A DNA stretch of 64,000 nucleotides, from positions 1,672,796,078 through 1,672,860,077 of the forward strand of contig CM062816.1 of the NCBI GenBank assembly GCA_031772625.1. The letters are read 5' to 3'. Position numbers and translations under genes: made by a program. The notes beneath the pieces were generated by a model. It searched no databases. It saw nothing but the letters and a program-made list of their open reading frames with translations, and was not told the origin of the DNA. Of this stretch, positions 55,835 to 64,000 are shown in pieces. Position 1 is the first letter of the stretch. Each line of letters starts with the position of its first letter. This DNA is from Pinus tabuliformis. Taxonomy: Eukaryota > Streptophyta > Pinopsida > Pinales > Pinaceae.

Positions 55835-56520
55835 ATATCAGCCTTTGGACTTGATGGCAACCATATGGGTGTTGATTGCTTCAAGTTGTTGAACCTTTTA
55901 GAGATATCAAGCAACCCCAAAATACTCTCCCCCTTTGACATCAAGGGCAAAGGGCGAACCAAGATATTCTTCCCCTTTGAGATACACAATGTTGTCCATG
56001 CTCCTCCTGAGTACATGTAGAGTTTGCAAAGATATTTCAAAAAGAATAACATGTCTCTATAACTCAACTATGTGAGTATGACCTTCCTATTACCGATGAC
56101 TCATACATATATCAATCACCCAACCAAGTGGGGATACACCAATTGTATATACATGTCTGAAATATAGAAATTATTACATCATCCTTTCCATGCATAATGG
56201 GGATACAAATTACATCATATGTCCAATAGGACTCAAAAAATAGACTATGAAAGAAGGAGACATATTACACCCCATATCTCTACATGACCTATGCAACAAT
56301 TGATCTGAAACCATAACTGAAGTCAGCAACCATAATGCCAACAATGCAGAAAGTTTGTGAAGGCTAATGTTCCCCCTGAACTTGTGCTACCTATGCATTG
56401 TCAACAAATCATTCATCAAGGAATCTTCATCAGTCAAATAAAAAACAATGGACAAAGCATATCAACAGACTGTAATCATCAATATAAGACTAAGCACACA
56501 TATTAGAGTCCGACCCACTG
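55835..56520 (-). other. copia-3 3' noncoding region with purine tracts
   Basis: Between RNase H and the 3' LTR. Several purine tracts on the minus strand (caaagggggagag near 55925-55945, caaaggggaagaa near 55965-55980) may be polypurine tracts. No coding sense. Confidence 0.55.
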
Positions 56521-57775
56521 TTTTCTATCAGAAAATCATATATTCTCCTGCAGGATTTTTCGAAATGCTAATGGCGCTTGTATTGTCACATATAATGGAG
56601 ATGGGTGGAGTACAGGTGATTTGAATATCTTGCAATGTTTTCATAATCTAAAGTAGTTGTGTGCAACAAGATGCAACAACCACATATTTTGCTTCAGTTG
56701 TAGATAAGGTAATCAAACTTTGTTTCTTGCTGAACCAAGACACTAACCGTGATCCCATATAGAATGCACCTCCACTAGTGCTTTTTCGATCATTAACATT
56801 TCCTCTCCAATCTGCATCTGTATATGCATGAAGAGTAAGATTTGTATCTTTAGGATACCATAGACTGAAGTCTTAGTTCCTTGAAGATATTTGAATCTTT
56901 TTATAGCCTGAAGATGTGATTCCTTTGGATTTCCTTGGAACCTTTCAACAAATCCTACTACATGCATGATATCAGGTCTGGTGCCTGTTAGGTAAAGAAA
57001 ACTTCCAATCATAAATCTGTATGTTGGTTGGTTCACTGCAGGTGATTCATCGTTAGAACTGAGACTGCATCCTGTTACCATTGGATTACATACTAGTTTA
57101 GAATCTTCCATTCCGTACTTCTTCAGAATCTGCTTAAGATATTTAGTTTGTGAAAGAAAAATACCATCTTTTGTTTTCTGAACTTGTAGACCAATAAAAT
57201 AAGTAAGTTCACCAAGTAAGGGCATTTCAAATTCTTTCTGCATAACCAAAGAAAAGTTTCGACTCATATATTCTTCACTGCTGCCAAAGATGATAACGTC
57301 AACATAAACAAGTTTATCGTTCTCAATCTTGGTGTATAATTTTTTGTCTGTAGATCCTTTTATGAACCCTTGTTGTTGTAGATATTTGTCAAGGCGATAA
57401 TTCCAAGCCCTTATAGCTTGTTTCAGTCCATAAAGAGCATTTTTTAGCTTGCATACAAGCTTTGCGTCATTTCCTGGAATGAATCCTTCTGGTTTTTCAA
57501 CATGAACTTCTTCTTCTAACTCTCCATTAAGAAATGCAGATTTTACATCCATTTGATAAACTTTGAATTTACGAAAACTTGAAAGTGCAAGAATCATTCT
57601 TATGGCTTCAAGTCTGGTAATAGGTGAAAATGTTTCTTCAAAGTCTATACCTACTTCTTGAGCATACCCTTTACAAACAAGCATTTCTTTGTTTCTAATA
57701 ACCTCTCCATTTTCATTCAATTTATTCTTGAATATCCATTTTGTTCCTATAACATTTTTATCAGAGGTCTAGGAA
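56521..57775 (-). pseudogene. copia-3 reverse transcriptase and RNase H
   Basis: A 325-codon frame (56743-57720) holds the RT core: [57 protein letters not shown], then LVYVDVIIFGS where YVDD is expected: the second catalytic Asp is Val. GELTYFIGLQVQKTKDGIF and YLTGTRPDIMH follow. RNase H continues after a frameshift near 56860 with YTDADWRGN, FSKKQSLITLSTTEAKY and ICDNTSAISISKNP, then ends early near 56530 without the usual C-terminal part. Confidence 0.9.
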
Positions 57776-58977
57776 CTAGTTCCCAAGTATCATTCTTTTC
57801 AATTTGGTCAAGCTCTTCATTAATTGTTTAACCCAACATTCATCTTTGCTAGCTTCATTAACATTTTGTGGTTCTGTGGAGGATAGTAATGCTAGATAAC
57901 TGGAAGTTTCTGCAAGAGTTCTTCTTGTTTGTACTCGAGACCCTTTTTATCCTAGAATTTGAGATTCTGGATGATTCTTTTGAACATACCTGGATGGAGT
58001 CTTTTCCCTGTCAATTGTATCTTCTTCTGATGCTTCATTGGTTTCTTCGTCTATATCATTTTGATTTGATACAGGAAATCATTCACCGTCTTCCTCATTG
58101 TCATCATCCTTTGTTTGTTCCGGATTTCTGCATGCTTCATCAATTACTACATCAATGCATTCAACAATTTTCCAAAGTCTTTTGTTATAACATTTGTATC
58201 CTTTACTTCTAGATGAATAACCAAGAAGAATTCCTTCGTCTACTCTGGGTTCAAACTTACCAAGTTTTTCATCAGTCTTTTTGATGAAACATTTTCTTCC
58301 AAAAACTCTAAATTGTTTTACAGTAGGAGGCTTACCATACCAAAGTTCATATGGATTTTTATCACTATTTACCCGAACATTATCTTTGTTGAGAATAGTC
58401 ATGACAGTAAATGCAGCTTCACCCCAGAAGGTGGTAGGAGTTCCAGATTCATCAAGCATAGCTCGAGCCATTTGTTGAATTGTATGTTCATTCTTTCTAC
58501 TATGCCATTTTGTTGAGGAGTTCTGGCAATAGAGAACTGCCTTTTTATTCCATGTTGTTCACAAAAATCAAAAAATTCATCTGATATGAATTCTCCCCCT
58601 TGATCAGATCTGAGACATTTGATTTTTCGATCAGATTCATTTTCAACTAAAGCTTTGAAGGCTTTAAACTTTTCAAATGATTCATCTTTATGCTTTAGTA
58701 AACTTATCCAACACATTCTAGAAAAATCATCAATGAATAAAATAAAGTATTCTTCTCCACGAGGTGACTTTTTCCTTGTTGGTCCACACAAATCAGTATG
58801 GATGAGTTCAAGAGGCTTACTTGTTGATCCTTCTTTTTCACTGAAATGAACTCTGGTTTGCTTACTGACTTGACATGGTTTGCATATGGTATTTTCTGGG
58901 ATGCTGATATCTGGAAGATCACGGGCCGCCTTGAGTCTGCATGCTTTTCTTATTTGAGAAAAGCTTAGATGCCCCAA
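57776..58977 (-). pseudogene. copia-3 integrase
   Basis: GAG-pre-integrase HHCC (LGHLSFSQIRKACR, CKPCQVSKQTRVHF) then the core LIHTDLCGPT, CLRSDQGGEFIS and QQNGIVERMN: all D-D-E residues present. The C-terminal part (FWGEAAFTVMTILN, VFGRKCFIKKTDEKLGKFE, GILLGYSSRSKGYKCYN) is in another frame from about 58471. Stops lie between 57720 and 58079 in the linker to RT. Confidence 0.9.
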
Positions 58978-59400
58978 TATTCTGTGCCATAACCAATTTT
59001 CATTTGTTTTTCTTAGATATTATTATTTTTGTCTTCCTTTCAGTATGTATAAATTGCTTTGAGTTCTTGTACCTTTGATTACGATCTTTCCTGTATCAAT
59101 CTCAAGAACCACACATCCATTTGATCGAAACACAACTTCATTTCCTTGATCACACATTTGACTCACACTCAACAAGTTATGTTTTCAGCCATCAACATCC
59201 ATGCCATTTCCATCTTTAACCTTTTCTTTCAAATAAATAGAACATTTACCTTTAATGAAAGTTGGTGTGTCATTTCCAAAGGAGACATTCTTTTCTTTTT
59301 CTAAAGCATTATATGAATGAAGTTTCTCTTTATCACCTGTCACGTGTTTGGAGCATCCGCTGTCAATGTACCACTGATTTTCTTGTCCTTATGCAAACAA
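58978..59400 (-). pseudogene. copia-3 protease
   Basis: Minus strand: WYIDSGCSKHVTGDKEKL (D-S-G intact, near 59340-59390), VSFGNDTPTFIKGKCSI, then across a stop HNLLSVSQMCDQGNEVVF and IKGTRTQSNLYIL. It cleaves the polyprotein in family members. Confidence 0.85.
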
Positions 59401-61150
59401 AGATATGCCACATCTTTCTGATTGAAATTCCTTCTTTCTCCATACCTTGGAATTTGATGATGTTTGCTCCTTTTGAAGTGTTGGCCAAAATTTTCTCCTG
59501 CATTCAGATTCTTCATGACCAAAGTTATTACAAAATGAACATTCAATTTCATCTTCAAGAGGAGAGAAGTTATTATAGGAACTTTTCTTGATTCCTGTTA
59601 CGCTCCTTTGATTTTGTGCTTCTCTATTCATGATAGTTTTGTAAGCAACACATTGAGAAGCCTTATGCCCAAAGTTATGGCATGAAAATCATTGTCCATT
59701 AAATAAGTTTATGTGATCATACAACCTTTTGGCATTGTTTACCTTTTGGTTTATGCTTCTATTGATGTTCATTCTTGGAGTACATTGAGCATGAGTTACC
59801 TGATGAGTATTTTTAGGCTTTTTCTGACGATTGACATACTATTCATTGGTCTTTGCTGCATCAAGATAGCTTCTGGTGGATGTTGATGACTTTTGATATT
59901 GGGATGATTCTTCAGTATATCCAAGACATCTCTTTATAAGAGGAGAACATTGAAACTTGATGATTTCATTTCAAGTTTTTTATCCTTTAGCAAATATAAG
60001 ATTGAGAGCTTTTGTCTTCTCAAGTTCTTTTCTTAGACCCACAACTTCAAATTCTAGTTTTTCATTGTGCTTTTCTCTTTTAGTGAGTTGATGTGTCAGT
60101 GTGTCTATGATCATATTCTTTTCTTCCAAACATATTTTTAGTTTTATGATTTCTTCAAGAAAGTCTTCCTCCTCTAAGGCATCCAAAAATCATCATTGTC
60201 ATAAGCCATGAGTAGTTTATAATCTTGTTCAGTTTCATCTTCATCACTATTAGATAATACATCACTATCTTCATGGGTATAGTAACTTCTTCTATTAACA
60301 ACCTATTTTCTATTTCCTTTTGCATATTCCTTTCCTTTTTCATAATTATCTTTATGAGGACATTTGGCAACATAATGGCTGACTCTTCCACAAGAAAATC
60401 ATTTGAATGGTAGCTTACCTCTAAACCTTCCGGAAACCCGTTGAAGCTTCTTGACAAAGTTTACCTCATCTTCTTCTTCTGAAATATATCCTGATTCATT
60501 GTACTCTTCCTTTTTTTCCCTTTGCTGAACCTTTGAAAGTGGCTTCTCTCATATCCGATGGACCTCCTTTCCTCATTTCAAAGGCAGTTAGAATTCCATG
60601 AAGTTGAACCATAGTAATAGATTGAAGATCCTACTTTTCTTATATGGCATATAGTTTTGACTCAAATTTAGAAGAAAAAGATCTCAAATTTTTCTCTACT
60701 AAAGTAGCCTCCTTTATTTCTTCACCCAGATTATTCATACGATTAACAATCTCATCTACACGTAAAAGGTAACTAGAAATACTTTCATCACTATGCATCT
60801 TAAGAGTTTGATACTAAATTTTCAGAGTTTGAATTTTAGCATGTTTTACCTAGGAGTCCCCTTCGTAGCTCTGAATGATTTTGTCCCATATCTCTTTGGT
60901 TGTCTTGAGCTGCATGACTTTGATGAATTCTGATTTTGACAGACTTCCCAATAAAGTATTGACTACTTAGGCATTGGTTTCGTATAGGTTCTTACCTGCT
61001 GTATCTGTAGGTATTGCTGCTGGAAATTGAAATCCTCCTTCCATAATTTCTCCAAACATCGGCTCCAAGCGACTGAAGATAGGCTATGGTTCTTATTTTC
61101 CAATATACCAAGTTGTTCCCATTGAAGATTGGTGGCCTGATTGCTCCCAT
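59401..61150 (-). pseudogene. copia-3 gag with three zinc knuckles and a coiled coil
   Basis: ATG at 61150 gives MGAIRPPIFNGNNLVYWKIR, a copia capsid start, then FIKVMQLKTTKEIWDKIIQS and SSYLLRVDEIVNRMNNLGEE. Knuckle 1 (near 60390) reads *FSCGRVSHYVAKCPHK with the first Cys turned to stop; knuckle 2 (near 59690) has lost its first Cys the same way; knuckle 3 (59490-59545) CSFCNNFGHEESEC is intact. Residues at 59980-60186 (EEDFLEEIIKLKICLEEKN...) form a heptad-like coiled coil. Several stops. Confidence 0.87.
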
Positions 61151-61211
61151 GCCTTCGTGATTGTTCACCTTGAAAGATCTCCCTTCAAGCGATCAAGATT
61201 CTTCTGAAGGA

Positions 61212-61226
61212 CCTGCTTTGATACCA
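61212..61226 (-). other. copia-3 primer binding site
   Basis: TGGTATCAAAGCAGG on the minus strand two bases from the 5' LTR; matches the initiator Met tRNA type. Confidence 0.88.
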
Positions 61227-61228
61227 AT

Positions 61229-63194
61229 TGTTGGAAATAATACTTGGGGGGGGGGGGGGGGGGGGTGAATCAGTATTTACAATTCAATAATTTTTCATTT
61301 CCCAATCAGATTTATATACACTACTTCAGTGAAGTGAACTTGCGTGTGCACGCTACTGTGATTAAAGAAACCAGTGTATACCCAAAGGTAATGATGAGTC
61401 AATTTATCATGTGTTGATCTTTAATCAGTGTATCTGTATCTTATTATACAATAACTATGTGCAGTAATAACATAATAAACCATCACACATAAGCAACACA
61501 CATGAACACTAAGATTTAAGGTGGAAACCAATTGCGGGAGAAAAACCACCTCCTACTATTGTCTTTGTCTTTTAATATAAATAAAATATGTTTACAATCT
61601 TGTACTAGTGTAGACTCATACCAGCATGCAGGTACCCACCTATAGAATGCTACAACCTTCTCTCGTTCTCCAGCTTCTACTATAAGGGAGCTACAAACCC
61701 CTAGCTCTTGTACTAGCTGATATGTTTACTAGTACGTAGGCGCTAGCCTAGAGAAGGCTATGTTTTTCTCTCTTCCTCCAGGGACCACGTTTCATTAATT
61801 TTTAGACTGGATGCTCCTAGTACACAAAAACACAATATGAAGGCCTCATTTCCTCAAATTTTCACACTAGACCCATCAGAAACATTGCAACTCAAATTGC
61901 ATCAACCAACAATCAGTTAATCTGAACAGTCAAATCATTGTCACCAGAACACTGTGTTGAACCCAGAAACCTGCATCATCATTCAGAACCAGCTGCAACC
62001 TCAAAAATCATACATCAGAATGCATACGCTACTTTACTGAACCCAACCTGCGTGTATACGCTACTTCCTTTAACCAAACCTGCGTATACCTTCAAAACTA
62101 CTGAAACATAAAACTTTTGAATCAAATATGTACCGACCAGTAATATTCTAAACATCTACTATCAAATTACAGAGATCTAAACATTCAATAGTAAATATCA
62201 CCCTTCTCACTTAATCAATCAATCAATCAAACTCAATCTCCTTATGCATCCATTTATACTTTCAGATCTAAGAAGACATTGTTGACAGACATAAGTAAAC
62301 CAAAAACACTAATCAAATAGTTCAATCATTTCTCAATAACAGGATTTTATTTTCTATACACTACTTGGAAGCTTATAACCAGCGTGTAGACACGCCTTCA
62401 TCAAGGCAAACCAACGCATATTTATGCAAATAATAACTTACAACTTCGTTGCTATTCCAGATTTTAGACATACCCAAATCATGACATTTAAAGAATAAAA
62501 CATGTGTAAGCAATTAGATCTAGCCCAACCAATATCAGATCATTCAATGATAAGTCATTTCAGGTCTCATGATCCTGATCCAACATTGAATTCAAGGTGC
62601 ACATAATATTTCAGATTATATCATAATCATAGCCCCTACAACATAAAATGTACTTCAGATAGAAGTATTCCTGAGAAACCCTTTCACTTGCACACTTGGC
62701 CCTTTGATCTTCTCCTCCTTATATAGTTTTTGGCCTTTCTCAATACCTCAGACCAAAACAACACTTAGAACTTGTGGTATTCTTGGACGGGATCAAATAG
62801 TCGTTACTCTGCTCAATATTGTGGGCTAATACCATGGTATTGACCCTTGGTATTATTTAATCTTGAATTTCCTTGATTTTCCAACCCATACGTGCTTTTC
62901 CTCTTGTGAAAGTGCGTGCATACGTATACGCTCTTTTTGTTCTGTGAACCTACGTGTATACGCTACTTTGATAAGGTGAACCTGCATATACAACTTAAAC
63001 TATCTTAAAACATCCTTTTCCTTCAACTTCTTGATTCTGATCAGTAGACCTTTGTTCCAACTTCCTGTTCTTTTGTACCAATGCCCTGTTACCTCTGAAT
63101 TGACCTGTTACACTGTGAGTTGCCTTTTATCAAATCTAAATTGACCTATGATTGATTTTCCATCAAGGACAACAGTTGTATCATAATGCCAACA
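61229..63194 (-). repeat. copia-3 5' LTR
   Basis: 1966 bp. Carries a run of about 20 G (61246-61265), TATACGCTACTT variants at 61314, 62055, 62355 and 62957, and TATATAAGG on the minus strand at 62717-62725. Confidence 0.95.
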
Positions 63195-63199
63195 ATGAC

Positions 63200-64000
63200 T
63201 AAGTTGGTTGAGATGTAGAAAACGATGAAAAGGATAAAATTTTCTTTTTGGGACGATTATTGCAAGCATTTGAAAATGCAATTAGAAAATTTGTTATGTG
63301 TGTTTTGTAGACTAAATAATGTAGCTCAGTCCTATGACTTTAATTTTCACACAACAATAAATATTGAAGGTCTTGCACATATTTTTGGAGGGAATTCTAT
63401 TTAGATATGCACTTGGCATTAACATCATTTAATCCTCCCATGAACTTGGTGAGGGTTTTTTTTCCATATAAAGACTTGCATGTAGCTTTATCACTACGCT
63501 AAGGCTTGGAAATCATCTTTAGTTGTGAGAAATACATATTTTTCTCATCTTTGTACCCTTTAACATTGAAGCATTGAAATAGTTTCCAAGCCTTTTGTCA
63601 TCAAGTTCTTAATAAGAAGGTTTATTTATCTTAACTTTGACATTAAATGGAGTGACATAAGGTGTATAAGAAGAACTATCTTTAACTGAAATATTAAGGT
63701 TTTTAAATTTTCTCCTCTCATGATCATATCTTCTCTTTCATGCTTAAACTCTACTAAAAATTATTTCTTCTTCAATGAAATGGGTGATTATGTCCACTAG
63801 CATGGCAATGCTCTGCTCCAAATATGCAAACATAACTTATGGGTCCTATTGGCATTTCTCTTCATGACGGAACACTCCATATTTTGTTTTCTATTTCTTT
63901 ACAACTCTCATTGTCATTGTAGTGGCCTTCCTTGATTTTTGTACCTACCTTATGTCTTTACCATTCAAGTATGTTATCCCATTTAATTTCAAACTTGGTG
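63200..64000. other. unassigned interval to window end
   Basis: AT-rich; the former right flank of the copia-3 target. No open frame or motif that I can support. Confidence 0.4.

Larger units (their letters stand above)
53879..63194 (-). mobile_element. Ty1/copia retrotransposon copia-3 with ~1.96-kb LTRs
   Basis: LTRs 53879-55834 and 61229-63194 begin TGTTGGAAATAATAC and end ATAATGCCAACA. Flanks gtgat and atgac match at three of five bases, both differences being transitions. The minus strand encodes gag with several zinc knuckles, protease, integrase, RT and RNase H; the primer site is initiator Met tRNA type. LTR length and multi-knuckle gag recall the SIRE/Maximus-like group, but the lineage is an inference. 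LTR pair identity looks above 90 percent. Confidence 0.95.

Overview
The window looks like a repeat-filled intergenic stretch of a large plant nuclear genome. The evidence is the kind of mobile DNA present: Ty3/gypsy chromovirus, Ty1/copia elements primed by initiator Met tRNA, L1-type LINEs that encode a plant-style RNase H, and hAT relics. The base composition is AT-rich and CpG-poor, and plant-type solo LTRs and microsatellites occur. I found no intact cellular gene, rRNA, tRNA gene, organellar insert or CRISPR. The species cannot be fixed from the sequence; a seed plant with a bloated genome is the best description.

Layout, left to right. 1-11557: a chromodomain-type Ty3/gypsy element on the + strand (5' end off the window). 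It is interrupted by a hAT relic (407-1176) inside gag and by a whole Ty1/copia element (copia-1, 1609-7906, minus strand) at the gag/protease junction, with a perfect AATTA duplication. 11558-14361: single-copy-looking sequence with a duplicated, exon-like block that may be the remains of a host gene on the minus strand. 14362-15978: a second hAT relic with a BED zinc-finger exon. 16218-22267: copia-2, a sister of copia-1. 23748-25546: an oversized solo LTR of the same family. 27561-29774: a 1.1-kb tandem duplication of unknown content.

31674-37964 is LINE A (+ strand) with a perfect 18-bp target duplication and GC/CpG-richer sequence. 39119-45916 is LINE B (minus strand), with an intact ORF1, an 18-bp duplication carrying one mismatch, and a tRNA-like SINE head at its 5' boundary; it sits in a small ~85-bp tandem array. 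A pair of inverted-repeat arms (38779-38916 and 46800-46987) encloses LINE B. 50262-52454 is a short gypsy derivative that keeps only gag and protease. 53879-63194 is copia-3, a 9.3-kb minus-strand Ty1/copia element with ~1.96-kb LTRs. The remaining gaps are AT-rich with local tandem repeats.

The genes here work together only as parts of retroelements: gag packages RNA, protease/integrase/RT/RNase H replicate and insert LTR elements, and ORF1p plus EN-RT-RH mobilise LINEs. Nearly all are broken by stops, frameshifts, deletions or lost catalytic residues. The most unusual points are the LINE/SINE-like junction, the inverted-repeat-bounded block, the complementary halves of one hAT family, the duplicated exon-like block near 13 kb, and the repeated TATACGCTACTT motif in the copia-3 LTRs. 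I did not find a convincing undescribed gene system.
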